Of a stretch of DNA of 64,000 bases, positions 1 to 11,934 are shown piece by piece. A program made the position numbers and the translations under genes. Below the pieces are notes generated by a model that worked only from the letters and a program-made list of their open reading frames with translations, was not told where the DNA came from and searched no databases. The DNA lies in contig CM060984.1 in NCBI GenBank assembly GCA_030765065.1, forward strand, positions 99,119,488-99,183,487. The letters are read 5' to 3'. Every line of letters starts with the position of its first letter. The first letter of the stretch is position 1. The DNA comes from Deroplatys truncata (taxonomy: Eukaryota > Arthropoda > Insecta > Mantodea > Mantidae).

Positions 1-8
1 GAATCTGT

Positions 9-1191
9 TGAAGACGTGGGTACTAGGGTTTGGGTTGTACGTGAGGTATTAGGTAATTATTGTTGTTGCCTGGGCTAAACTCAACGAGCATTTATACCAT
101 TCTTGTCAGAGCGTGTAATCTATAGCTATGAAGTAATAACACCCGTGATTTGTTGAACTTTGTAATTAATCTGATTTTAAAACACTCGCTTAAATGTACT
201 ACACAAACGATATACTTGCACTTTGTGATGTGATATTAACATTGGTATATACAGAAGTATTGAGTTACTTTAGTCACCAATAATTAACTAATTTGCTGTG
301 TGATTATTATGAATTATATATTGTCGCGGTATCGTTCGTGTTATCTTATTTGCTGAGCGCCTGTTATTGTTTTACTATTATGAATTTTGGATTCTTTGTC
401 CTCCGGCTAGCTATTATTACTAAGTCGAGCAAATCTCTTGAACAGGGTGTGTAAACGGAAAGGAGTTGTTACTAAAAGATAACACTCATAAAAGAATTTG
501 TTTTTACACTTTTATTGCCGTCACACTTTATTAATTTCACATAATTACTCTTGATACACGTCTGACTGAAACTGTTATATTTTCGAATTAACTATAATCA
601 CTTATTTGCCGCGCATTATTAATTCGCGTATTTCACGTTTTGTAACTAACTTTACGACGCGAGAGATTCTGTAGAATTGCGTAACGTGTACTTCGTGAAT
701 GCTTCTGTTGAACTGCGCGACGTGTAACTCGTGAATGATTCTGTAGAACTGCGCGACGTGTAACCCGTGAATGATTCTGTTGAACTGTGCGTTACCTGTC
801 TTTGGCTCTAGAATTTATACTCCCTCACCCCGATATGCCTAAACATTATAACACAGTTGCTATTGGTTAATAAAGCGCGCCAACATTAGCGTCTATTTTT
901 ATATCCAATCAAAATTACGAATACATATGCTCTAGGGAAGAAATTCCCTCCATTTCTAAAGTAAGGCACGCTACTCTGACGTCATTTGTTTGCCTCTTCT
1001 AATTGATAAATAACTCACCCCCTCGTTTCATTGTTACCCGCTCCTATTGTCAGTTTCAGTGAGGCCGTGTAAACTTATTTCCTAACAATGCTTATAAATA
1101 ACAAACGTCTAAAATCATTGTCATACAATAATGTTAATTTACACTACAATCACTCTGGCATTCCAGTGTTGAGATATAAAATACTGCCTCA
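9..1191 (+). repeat. Possible diverged solo LTR
   Basis: The stretch begins TGAAGACG and ends AATACTGCCTCA. These resemble the start (TGAAGATG) and end (AATACTGCCTCA) of the better-supported solo LTR at 46805-47881, and both share a TTTTATT...CAC-rich middle and an ATTGGYTAAT motif. No matching target duplication is visible, and position 1-20 also resembles the 36-bp tandem unit at 665-796, so the left boundary is doubtful. A short unsupported open frame lies at 1088-1309. This is inference from weak similarity. Confidence 0.25.
665..796. repeat. 36-bp tandem repeat, 3.7 units
   Basis: Four consecutive units start at 665, 701, 737 and 773, each reading GATTCTGT(A/T)GAA then TGCGCGACGTGTAA then a GTGAAT end. 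The last unit is cut at 24 bases. Units differ by a few substitutions. Each carries an ACGTG core of a kind often bound by bHLH or bZIP factors, but no promoter is evident. A unit-like start also appears at positions 1-19. Confidence 0.85.
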
Positions 1192-2756
1192 ATATCAGCG
1201 TGTTGCTGGAAATGTAACTGTTACATATTTACTATTATTAAAATACCTTAAGGCAATCTACGGGCAACACTTCATAAATTACAAGAGCACCATTGCTAAC
1301 ACGTCTTGAGGCTTCGTGAGCACATCGTGTACTAAAAATTTTCCAAGTTTTCGTAACTTTAAAATTTCATGGCCTAAATCTTATAGGTTCCTTGCCTGAC
1401 GTAATCTTAGACTCGCCCTATCAGGCACTGGCATTTAAAAATGGTTTAAAATCGGAACGTTGACCTTCACAAACACTCCCTTTAAATCTGTTAGTATGTT
1501 TTGTGACTTTCTTGCATAAAACTTTTCAGATAGATTTATGAGGGACTGCTCTCCCTTGCTCGGAAACGTTCAAGCTAAGCTTCTTGCCTTAAAATGTGAA
1601 ACTGCTTGTGTATAAGTTAACATCACACTATGCCTATTATTAGCCTTCGGACATGAATTTAGGTTAACTTCTATTATACTGTTACCTTGTTTACAAGCGA
1701 GCGGAGAGGAGAGAGGCAGTAGTCTCGTGCGCTACTGAGTTTGTGCTGTGCTGAGCACTGTGTACCCTATAGGTATAGATGGGCACAGAAATAAGTATAA
1801 AATTCTGTAGTAAACTTAAAGCTTTTACTACAAAGTATAAATAAGATGAACAAAATAATAAATATTAACTGTGGCAGATGAAATAATCAGTTTCATGTGT
1901 GATTTACATGCCTGGACAACTATTGCAATGGATTACAATATATTTTCTGAATGTATTAAAAGCAAAACGTCTTCTCAAACTCAAAACAGTTTATACCTTT
2001 AAAGCTCCGTTCCACATTACATGATGTTATTAGTGCAAAACGAAACTGACGAACGTCACACACTTTGAGAAACACGGGCATTTTCATTATTTAGAATAAT
2101 GTTATTCTTAACAATAATATTATTAATGCCTAATAGGCACATAATTGCATATCCTGGGTATTTATCTAAACACTCTTCACTTTCTCTTGTGCTATTTCAG
2201 CAGCATAACATTTGTCTACTTCTGCAAACTGTTGTGTCAAATTATCGACAAGTTTCAAGAGCTCTGGTATTGCCATCTGTGACAAAGACAAATGACATTT
2301 GCATAAAGTAGACTCTCAAAGAAATTTCATAGCTGTACATTTCTGCAGAAGCGTTTTAAAAGCAGAATTTTGCAGCTTATTAAAACGGGATATTTGTACT
2401 TACCATCATGTCAGACAAATCCCTGCAAGCTTTGGTTTGGCTGCATGGATTCATGGTTTCTGATGTGGATAATATATCACCACTTCATTTCTAGGAAGCA
2501 ACGTAATACTTTGTGAGTGTTTTTTTTAGATTTACAGTGTTTTGCAATAAAATCCCTTCTCTCTCCTTCGATTTCAATCAAGCATACTTTACAAAATATA
2601 TTTTCACTTCTTACATCAAAATACTCACGTCCATATTAATTTACCAGTAAGACACTCTTCTTACTGGTTGTTTTCGGCATGTTTTGTAAGCTATCAACAG
2701 CCGGACTTCGTAACTTCAGAACATCTGTATATACAATATACTGATCGCTTGCTTAA
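1192..2756. other. No recognisable feature
   Basis: AT-rich sequence. Short open frames (for example 2099-2311) have no recognisable domain, no splice context and no repeat similarity that I can see. Confidence 0.6.
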
Positions 2757-3020
2757 ATTAAATTAAATTGAGTTTTATTTATGGACGCTCTTTAAATACT
2801 ATGGTCTTTAGCGTCCCATTCTATATTGGACGTGAAAGACCGATAATTTTGCTTAGAGGCCTCTTTATCAGGCTTGAGGTTCTTTTACGTGCCGTAAATC
2901 TACGACACGGGACCACCGGCTTTACTTCGCTTCCGAAGGAAGCCCTGCTAAGGATTTTTACGCCCGAAAAAATCCATCGCCCTCCGCCGGGTTTGAACCC
3001 GCGACCTTGGGAAAGAAAGG
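2757..3020 (-). mobile_element. SINE family B, copy 1 (body and B box)
   Basis: Read on the minus strand, this holds the tRNA-like B box (GGGTTCAAACCC), then a conserved body and an A/T-rich AATTAAATT tail at 2757-2775. The body is shared with seven other copies in the window. Landmarks are TTTATGGACGCTCTTTAA, AGGCCTCTTTATCAGGCTTG and TTTACGCCCGAAAA. The tRNA A-box half is missing and is replaced by 5S rRNA sequence next to it. Confidence 0.85.
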
Positions 3021-3029
3021 GTGGCTGAT

Positions 3030-3108
3030 GCCAACGGCATGTGGTGTTCCCAAGCGCTCAGCCATCCAAGTACTGACCACGCCCAATGCTGCTTAACTTC
3101 GGTGGTCG
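3030..3108 (-). pseudogene. 5S rRNA 3' fragment joined to a SINE
   Basis: The minus strand reads as residues ~41-118 of an animal 5S rRNA, with no gaps that I can see against the Drosophila sequence as I recall it. Key blocks are AAGCAGCATTGGGCG (internal box A), TCAGTACTTGGATGG and CGCTTGGGAACACCAC (box C). The first ~40 residues are absent, so it is not a working 5S gene. It lies directly 5' of the B box of SINE B copy 1, in the same direction, where the tRNA A-box half should be. Confidence 0.9.
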
Positions 3109-3502
3109 ATGACTGGCAGTGTTTGGGGAGAGAGAGGTCTTCGTGAAACCCTGTGCGCACGTAACTGTTTTCCAGTCAAAGTGCAACAAAACAGGAACCA
3201 TGTCCGAAGCCTACTTATTATATACTAGCATATCTTACAATAACATAATATACAATATATCGTGATATTAAAAGATGAGAATGCATATATTAAATACTTC
3301 ATATGAGAACAGAAAATATACCGATGTTATCAATTAGAGAGGTGAGCTGTAATACTGTCTCAACTATATTTTCCAAATTTCAAAGATGCATTGCTTTAAA
3401 TTCCTTGCCTGCGTCTGGCATTTTTATGCTCAAGTAAAGTTATACAGTATTCTAGTTTCAGTTCTCTTTACACTTGTTTCTCTCTTCACAACTTTTGAGC
3501 CG

Positions 3503-3762
3503 GCTGGCCTCGTAGCTCAGTCGGTAGAGCACCTGCCGGGTTCGATTCCCGGTTGGGGTGGGTATTTTTCTCTAGCCAAGATTATTCCTTATCCTCCCCA
3601 GAGTCTGGAAGTATGAATGAGAGTGTGAATGTGTGTGTGATTAAAAAACCAAAAGTGCTAGAAACCCAAGACAAGAGTTACTCGAGTTAACACCATTGCC
3701 AATAGGCAATAAGTTCCAAAGGAAAGGTCGCAGATAAGACCAATGTAGTTAAAGGTGTAGCC
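3503..3762 (+). mobile_element. SINE family A, copy 1
   Basis: The tRNA-derived head has an A-box-like TAGCTCAGTCGGTAGAGC and a B box GGTTCGATTCC, followed by a body with TTTTTCTCTAGCCAAGATTA and a tail near GATAAGACCAATGTAG. The head has lost its anticodon-arm region, because CACCTGC runs straight into CGGGTTCGA. Copies at 17685 and 34635 keep that region. Confidence 0.85.
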
Positions 3763-4930
3763 AACCTGCCCGATACTAGCCACTTACATTATCTTCAAGT
3801 TAGCATCGTTAGCAAATTAGCATCGGGAGAGAGGGAAGATGTTACTATTAATGCAATAGAACCGGCGTAGATGCGATTCTACCTGTAAGGAATGTGCACT
3901 TAGCACTGAACAGAGCCACTTTAAGCTGTCTGTTAACGCTTCGTTTACATCCCGCGAGGTTGCAGCTCAGGAAAGACAAACCAAGACGAGCATTACGTTG
4001 TTTTTAAAGCCTCCGCTAACAAGTTGTAGTGATCGCTGAAAGCAGCTCACTCTAGCGAAAATGTTTGCAATAGTGTCAGGCACCTAGAGTCATGCAAATC
4101 TTGGTTTCTCAGGTAACACAGAGCAGGTAATGCTTTCCGCAGTTGTAGGTAGGAATCATTAATAATTTAGAAGGCAGTGAAGAGCCGAGACGCGTTGCCA
4201 ACAATGGCTGTGGGTACTCCACGATGTTTAAGTGCCGTTAAAAGCCAGACGAGACGAGAGGTAATTATAAGGGGACCATGCAACAGGGATTTTTTGAGAG
4301 AGAGCCTAAGTATGTTTACTAATCTGCCTACATGAGTTTGATATTCATCCCCGTGCTTAAACTTCTGGATGACGAAATATATTCTTAGGCTTGTTAACTC
4401 GGAACATTTTGTTGCTGTGTACAAACTTTATGCTTAAAAGAAACGACTTTGCATGTAAACGCGTACTTCTCTTGGAAACACTTCTATTAATATGAAATTC
4501 ATACACCAAAATAGTATAACAGTTACTTATAAGTTGATTTTTTAATTATTTACTTTAGTATCCGGTGGATGATTTGTTTAAACTATTTATAATATGTGCT
4601 AAATAATTCCTTCGTTGAGAATGCCATGGAGTAGAAAATGGTTGCTATACTCCACAGAGAATGCACATAAATAAAAATCCGGTTGCATTTTATTTCAAGG
4701 AATATACATAGATTGCCATGAAGTAACACTTAAGCAAACTAAAAACAGAGCTTAAAACGTGAGTCTATCCTGTTTATGACGGTACAAATCTATGTTATAT
4801 TTATTTATTTATTTAACTGTCATTTATCAAATATTGCAGATGAGTGGGTGATGAAAGAGTGTCAAAACCTCTGAATAACCTTTATTCTAATTATGTGGAT
4901 TTGGGTACTGAAGTTTCTGCATGCCAGAGT
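3763..4930. other. No recognisable feature
   Basis: No coding signature, tRNA head or copy of the window's repeat families is seen here. The minus-strand open frame at 4167-4424 looks like chance. Confidence 0.55.
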
Positions 4931-4937
4931 CTTCTAA

Positions 4938-5172
4938 ATTAAATTTAGTTTTATTTATGGACGCTCTTTAACTGCTATTGTTCTTAGCGTCCCATTCAAT
5001 TTTGGGAGTGAAAGACGGAAATTTTGCTCAGAGGCCTCTTTATCAGGCTTGAGGTTCTTTTACGTGCCGTAAATCTAGGACACGGGACCACCGGCTTTAC
5101 TTCCCTTCCGAAGAAACAATTTTACGCCCGAAAAAGTCCATCGTCCTCCGCTGGGTTTGAACCCGCGAAAAC
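4938..5172 (-). mobile_element. SINE family B, copy 2, 5'-truncated
   Basis: Carries the family B body and stops inside the tRNA-like region after the B box (CCGCTGGGTTTGAACCC on the plus strand). It is flanked by CTTCTAA at 4931-4937 and 5173-5179, a 7-bp target duplication that fixes both boundaries and shows that the truncation happened at insertion. Confidence 0.85.
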
Positions 5173-5179
5173 CTTCTAA

Positions 5180-8100
5180 TAACTCTTACGTAAGAAAGTT
5201 TTGCTTTATTTTCTTTGCTCGTATGTCATAATCAAGTGTTTAGCAGGGAATATTAAATAGTTGTACAAAAAGGGAGAATTGCTAACTTTAGAATTCAATG
5301 AGATTCTGTTTTATATTAACACTTAGAAGTTTGTTCTTTTCATGTTCGCATGTGTCTTTTCCAAAGAGGATAACTTGGTGCCCTGGGAGTGCGGAATCTT
5401 CATATTATATTTTGTATAGTGTGTTAAGGGTTCCTGCATTATGTAAAAACGATGTAGATTTTATGTTATTAAGTAATTATAGGACCAAAGAGTAGGTACA
5501 AAGACTTAACATTTCAGGAACTTTAATTATCTAGAAAGTTACTCGACCATTCCGACCTATGATTCTTCCACCGTCAAAGAGTACTTTTAGGCTATGCAGC
5601 ACTTCCAGAATTTGTAAGACTGTCGGGGGGGGGACAGTTAAGGAATTCAGACGTTTCGCCGATGTTTCACATCCTTTTGCAGCTATATCAGGGAATTTAT
5701 TACCCGTTATTAGCCGGGAGTGTACGAAATTACAATTATAAGGGGCAAAGGGGATAATTCGCCATAAAAATACCTCAGATCATTTGCTCAATCATTTCAT
5801 GAAGAACATGGAAGGTAAATTAAATTAGTCATTCGAGTTTAAAAGAATAATCGTGCATGGTCAGGTAAGCAGCTAATCTATAAGTCATTAAGATACCTGA
5901 CCCAATTGTATCAGTTGGTTCTTCTATTCCACTGACAGTTCAAAGTGCCACTTTTTGCAGATTTATACCAAGCGCATTTCAATTTGCCTTTCTTGGTTTT
6001 CTGCGCCAGTGGATGAAATCAACACTGGGAAGAATATCCTCTTGCTCACAATTTTAGCAAGTAGCCATTCTTTCAGAATGTTATTATGCTTTTAAAGAAA
6101 CTATAAAATCTTGTCTTCGTCTCGTGAAATATCAAAGAAATTAATTCCGCACGAATCATAAACAGTTTCACTTGAAATGCCCAGCATGAAATCAACCACG
6201 ATCCCTTCGCTATTCCTTCGTTCTCAATTCACGTGCATCTTCTGTTTGTTTTGCAAATTATTAATATTTTCTCACAGAATAAACATATAAAAGTACATAA
6301 ACTGTACTTTTTATGATTTCTGAAAAACTATGCACGTTTTACCTTGCACGTAAAACAAATGTTTTCATGGAAACCCCAAAAGTGAATTAGAGGCTTACAA
6401 TTGTACATAAGAAATGACTAAGAGGGTCGAAGATGTTTTAGTATTACTGCAGATGTCACCAAAGTAGCTTTGAGAAGTAAGTTTTGTGTAGCATGGAGAG
6501 AATGTTCTATAAGGGACTTAAGGGGTAGAGATACATGCGAGGAAATACAGATGAAGGTATATTAAGGTGCAAGGAGGAAGTGGGTTGTATAATATTTTAA
6601 ACATTTTTATTTATTTCCGAAATTAAACTTTTTTCCCCAAAATATATCTCAAAACGTCATTAGAAAATCATTTATCACATACTAAGCATGGTTTAAACCA
6701 AATTGGTGTTCGGATCCTGAGTAAATAACTACCTTTGGTTTTATGGAACCCGCAATTTACGGACTCAGTCTGACATAATGTCACGCTGTCTCAAAAAGCA
6801 TGCCTCTAATTTATCCCTTAGTTCCAATAACGCAGGTTTTGGAATCAAGAGCAATTCAAAATAAACAACAAGAGGCATAAGACATTATCCACCATATCAC
6901 CTAAATTGTTTAATCTTTGTGTCATCGAAGTTGTAAGTATATGAAAAGCACAACTGAAAGTTAATTTTATTGGAAAAACGCTTCCTGACGATTTATTGAT
7001 TCGTTTAGATAATGAACAGATGATACAAAAAACATATTCATCTCTCATGAGACAGCCGTAGGTTTGAGATATGTCTAAGAAAACAAAACAAATCGTATTC
7101 ATAGGATCTCAAACCAAACGAACCAAAATTAAATCACTAATGTTAGTTCAGAGCAGATGTCAAGTAACCAATAAATAAAACTTACCAGATTCCTGCAGCT
7201 CTCATCAGTAAATGGAAATATATAGGAATAATCGTACTACGTCAACAAAATCTCAATATCAAGCAGTTGTTTCAAAACCAAAGTGATGATTAGATGTAAA
7301 ATGCATAAAAATTATTCGAGATAAGCACATAATTAAAAATGTAGTTCCAATAATTACTATAAACCATAAAGCTTGATGAAGTTAATTCGGATGAAAGGAG
7401 TCCGGAGGGAAACAATATTTAAATTTTATTAGACAATGGATTATTCAAGTATAAACACAGGAGCCGAATATTGGGTTCTTCTCAAAAAATAACTAAAGTT
7501 GCATTTGACTACAGGGTACAGGTTGAAAAACCAGAAGATAAATACTGAAATTCATGAAGATTTTGAAGTACAAAATCTTCTTGGTATCAATGACTCTTCT
7601 AGACAGAAAAGGCATCAGCATCCGATGAGAACAGACCAAACTACACTCCAGCACACATGTTCCATTATCAATTATTTGGCAGAAGAGTTCTTGGTAAGCC
7701 CAGAAGAAGGTGGCTTTGATTTCCTGCAAATGGAACAAGCCTAAACCATAAAATAAGTGTTTCATAATGATTCGTGTCTTAAATTCTCCGTAGATCACGC
7801 TTCTTTTTCTATTAAAAGCGTCCTTTGACATTATTCTTGAAGACAGTTATTTGCTTTTCTTCCAGTAACCATAGTCTTAGTCTCTTTTTTGTGTTTATCT
7901 TTATTCCATATTCTTAATCGTTTATCTTCATCATCATTTTCCTTAAGGGGTCCTTCCTTGTTTGATAGCAATACAATGTTATGCAAATTTTCTTATGAGA
8001 AATTAATGCGACAATTTAAACGATCCCCAACATGAAGGTGAGGCGGATATATTTGGCTAATTGAGTCCTCCGGACTTAAGTGAAATCTAATCCAGGGGTT

Positions 8101-8314
8101 AAATATCAGATCCGTTAAGACTTATGACCTGGTCCAAAACCAGGAAATCCCAATATGTTCCTACTGTCCCTGGTATCAAGGATATAATAATAAACGCAAT
8201 ACCAACAACATAATGCACCGAATAAAAAATATATATCAAAGAGAACATTTGGCATATATTTATCCTTTGGTTTACTACATAAGTTATCTACCAAGTATCT
8301 TAAATACATATATG
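5180..8314. other. Unannotated AT-rich stretch
   Basis: No repeat family, tRNA head or recognisable protein is seen. The longest frames overlap on opposite strands at 7493-7831 (minus, 112 codons) and 7499-7744 (plus, 81 codons, acidic and glutamine-rich). Neither has a domain I recognise, and overlap on both strands argues against a simple gene. Confidence 0.5.
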
Positions 8315-8316
8315 TA

Positions 8317-9336
8317 CTAGGTGGCCCAAACAAGCCGTCCTTTGCAGTTTTATGTTTCCCTCTCACGTAAGTGCAAAAGAAGTTGTCGCATCACTGATGT
8401 TCAAAGGGACTGTGCAGGTACAAAGAAAGGTCACTGAGCTAGCGCTGACGCCTGCATGTGTTTACGTGGTAGTTTCGTACTGATAAGCGTTGCATGGTCG
8501 CCTGTATGCAGTTCGAGCCAGGTCATTCAGACAATATGTAACATTCACCAATAAACCAACACACGTGTATGGTTACGATCTGTGCGAAGACGCAGTAAAA
8601 TCCAGCTGAGGCTCAAAGGCTGTGCTCTGAACATTTTCAGACGCGGCATTTGTCTTCTGCGCACTATTTTTTTTTTGGCGTACAGAGACGATATTAAGAA
8701 ATGATGGATTATTCCAGCTAGAATCTGGGCCTGAGAGGCCCTTACATCAATTCATCCACCAAGGCTGGCATGTGTTTGGACATGATTATTATGAATAATG
8801 CACTAATATAAAATAATTTAAACTATAACGCACATAAATATAATAAAAATAGAATTTTGTTTAATCTTGTTAACTTTGCGGAATCAATTGGTGCCATATA
8901 GTTGTACTGTCATGGAACTAACATTATGGACTTAACACGTGTCTCAGGTTTGCGCGCAATCCTGAATTCTTGTTAATGGGCAAATTGATTATTAATAACC
9001 GATAACAACCCCTCACACACACATAGCTACTCTCACTTCAAACACCTGACCCTGGGCATACCATGAAATGTTTTTGTTGAAAAACAACTTTCTGGAGTCC
9101 AGCCGGGAATCGAACCCGAAACACCTCATATAAAAGGCAGTATCTCTACCGAATGAGCTCTGGGACCAGTAATAGTAGCTACAGTGTCCGTTTTTAAGTA
9201 ATAGTCCTTCATTTAGCGGTCTCCTCTCTGTCGATGTGGAATCCCATTTGCAGTTCTGCTTAGGCAAACCTTTTGGCATCCGCGCTATCTGTTATAAACT
9301 AACTTTAACTAAGGACGGCTTGTGTGGGCCACCTGG
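8317..9336 (+). mobile_element. Tc1/mariner-type element with DUF4817-like relic, copy 1
   Basis: Terminal inverted repeats of ~26 bp (left CTAGGTGGCCCAAACAAGCC; right reversed CCAGGTGGCCCACACAAGCC) are flanked by TA at 8315-8316 and 9337-9338. The interior around 8520-8660 matches copy 2, where a DUF4817-like N-terminal transposase segment is readable. No catalytic domain remains. A tRNA-derived segment sits at 9093-9170 in both copies. Confidence 0.88.
9093..9170 (-). repeat. tRNA-derived segment inside the DNA transposon
   Basis: The minus strand shows an A-box-like GAGCTCATTCGGTAGAG and a B box GGTTCGATTCCCGG spaced as in a tRNA head, with paired acceptor-like ends (CTGG...CCAG). The same segment is at the same internal position in copy 2 (33441-33518), so it predates amplification. 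It is not a tRNA gene: the arms do not fold into a full cloverleaf by eye. Confidence 0.75.
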
Positions 9337-9338
9337 TA

Positions 9339-10925
9339 TACGCATCATTTTAAGTACTTTTATATAATTTTATTTATATTTTATTAATGTTTGGCAGTGA
9401 AGCTGAGTGATAGCAACTTTAAATGGTGATCTCTCCAAAAATAGAGGCAAATGTATACGCTAAGTATTTGGTGGGATTGTAAAGTTCATTAATGCGTATA
9501 TGCTTTATAACAGGGGTTACCAAAGTTTTCACAACGGGGCCACATTAACTGTCAGAGAATGAATCGCGGGCGAAGCCACATAAGTTTAATGGGCATTTAG
9601 ATGATCACGGTTGACATTTTAAAAGCCTCTGAGAGTAAAAGGTATGGGATATACTTGAAGCTAAAGGCTAAGAATATTTTTTAATATGAAAGCTAATTTT
9701 TTTAAATTTTGTGAACATTTTGACTTAATCTCAGCTATGGGTTACACTTAATGTATAATTCTCTATTTCGTACAAGTTACTGAGAATAATTTAATTGTAC
9801 AATTGAATTGTAGATTACTTTAGCAACATGTTAAAGCTTTCAGGTCTGCAATAAAAAGTATAGAATATTTTATACATTTTGTTCATTAAATTAAATTTCT
9901 TACTCATTTGCATAAGCACAACTAATTATTAACCAAATAAAAGGACCTGAATGTGTAAAACATGCAGATTGAATAAAGAAACGAAGAAAATTTAAAGTGT
10001 ACTCTAGTTATAAGAGCCTTGCTCTGGGCCCAATTTAGGAGTTTAAGTTTTCAAAATGTAATTATAGTATGCTTACATACAGAAAGATGTAGATGGTTCA
10101 TAACTAAGGAAAGACAAAAAACCTACCCCTTTGAAGATCTTTTTCATCCCACTGTCCTTAAATACTTTAAAGTGATATATTGTTGATAGAAATTCATCTG
10201 AGCGTGCAACAGTTCGGTGATAATGAACACGCGCCTTCATCTTTAAGTGTTTACATCTGCAGAAGTTGTTTATGGCGAACCTTTTAAATCTCCTCAAGAA
10301 ACACTACATCAGTAGGAAATTAACGTACTCAAACTCTGAAATAGCAGCCAGGCTTGCAGATTTTATCAGAAGCAAGGGTACTGTACATAAAGAATGCATC
10401 CAATAAGGCAGGGCGGTGCACTCTGGTGGGTGTAGTTAAAATTAACGTCACTGTGCTCGCTAGCTTTTGTTATTACGTCATCTTGAAGCGGCCTTAGATT
10501 AAAACCAAAGAACCTTTATGGCCTGCTTTCTGGAAAGCTCGATTATGCTGGTATGAAGCTAGAGGATTAAATTGTTTATTAACATCTGGCAAATAATCAC
10601 ATTAGTTGTTAAAACATTTAACGGTGAATTCCTATCATAGATCGCGACACGCCCCTGGAATGACGTCATACAGACACCCAAAGAGCCCAATGTGAAAAGT
10701 TTTACTGACACGAAATCGATAACCAGGCCTGAAAATGACAGTTGCCTGCGGTATTTGTAATGAATGACAGGCATCGAAAGGTCTGTCATTTCTGATATAT
10801 CGAGTTCGAGACTTGCTCGAGTCATTTTGTTTTAGCATCACTGTGCTGATGAGAATCAAATTATGGTATAACTACAGGTGCTAGGGAAAAAAAAGATACT
10901 TTACTGACATATTTGCAATGATACA
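9339..10925. other. No clear gene; orphan hAT-like end at 9511
   Basis: Mostly unique AT-rich DNA. At 9511 CAGGGGTTACCAAAG followed by a GGGGCCACATT context resembles the terminus of some hAT elements, but I find no matching opposite end. The two overlapping minus-strand frames at 10559-10859 have no recognisable domain. Confidence 0.4.
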
Positions 10926-11236
10926 TTTACAACATATTGCGTAAGCCAAGTTAAAATAAAATGTATAGTCAAAATTATAATTTTAAAGATAAGCCATGTA
11001 TGAACTAAGAGTTACTCGAGAGCACATTAATCCTATTTTCATGATTTACAGAATATTACGTAAGCCAAATTAATAAATTAATATATTTTCAAAATTAATA
11101 AATTCGCGGTTAAGAAATATAATATTAATAAATATTCAGAACCATATTGATTGATTATAATATTATACAGTTATAATAAAAGTTATTTGAGAGGTAATTA
11201 AGACATTTTATTTTCCATGAGTTACAACATATTACA
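10926..11236. repeat. Degenerate tandem repeat, about 2 units
   Basis: Units begin TTTACAACATATTGCGTAAG (10928), TTTACAGAATATTACGTAAG (11046) and TTACAACATATTACATGGA (11221). All but the last continue with CCAARTTAA. Unit lengths differ (~118 and ~176 bp) because of A/T expansions. Origin unknown. Confidence 0.6.
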
Positions 11237-11934
11237 TGGATGAGAAGGTGTGTGCCGCATATTCCGGAGGACGTGAGTTCAAATGTCGGTTGGAGTGAGT
11301 GACCCGGCTAAGACATTTTTCTGAGGCTGTCCCTTCAAGTTAAGACAGATATCGCTAACTCTAAGTTCGTGTAAGTAATAATGTCATACATTTGTTCGCC
11401 GTCCGATGTGATCTTCTTGTTATAGAAATTTAAAGTAAGAAAATAATTAAATAAAATTTATGCAAGATTGACAACATGAGGTCTTGTCTACTATTTTGCC
11501 AGTTTCATAAAAAAAAACCTCCTCCAGTGTCTTAAAAATGCATCTACAATGCATAATAAATGCTTGACATGATTATGCTCTGGTACAATTTCATTGAGGT
11601 TTAAATTTTGTAAATAACGGAGAATTAATAGTGCATTTTAATAATTGTTATTGTTAATTAATTGATTTATATTCAAAACTGACCTGTGGCTACAGTTGCG
11701 AACACGCGAGTTGCAGATATTCGCAATTATAAAGTTTTTATTCCTAAGAAATTTCATACACCTAAAATATAGTAATTTTTTTATACAACGCAAACATTCG
11801 ATATCGATTTTAACCATAAATACACGTTTTGAGAGCCCAATTATTTTTTATTTCACTTATATAGCTCTCCTTAGCTCTCCAATTGTTTTTCCTTTCACTT
11901 TTTACCTTCCTAGCACCTACGTATAGTAAGTAGA

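Noticed and set aside
665..796. CRISPR array with 36-bp repeats
   Set aside because: The units are directly adjacent with no spacers and the context is eukaryotic.
3030..3108. A functional 5S rRNA gene
   Set aside because: The first ~40 residues are missing and the piece is fused to a SINE.
9511..9590. A complete hAT element starting CAGGGGTTACC
   Set aside because: No opposite end or 8-bp duplication could be found nearby; left as an orphan end.
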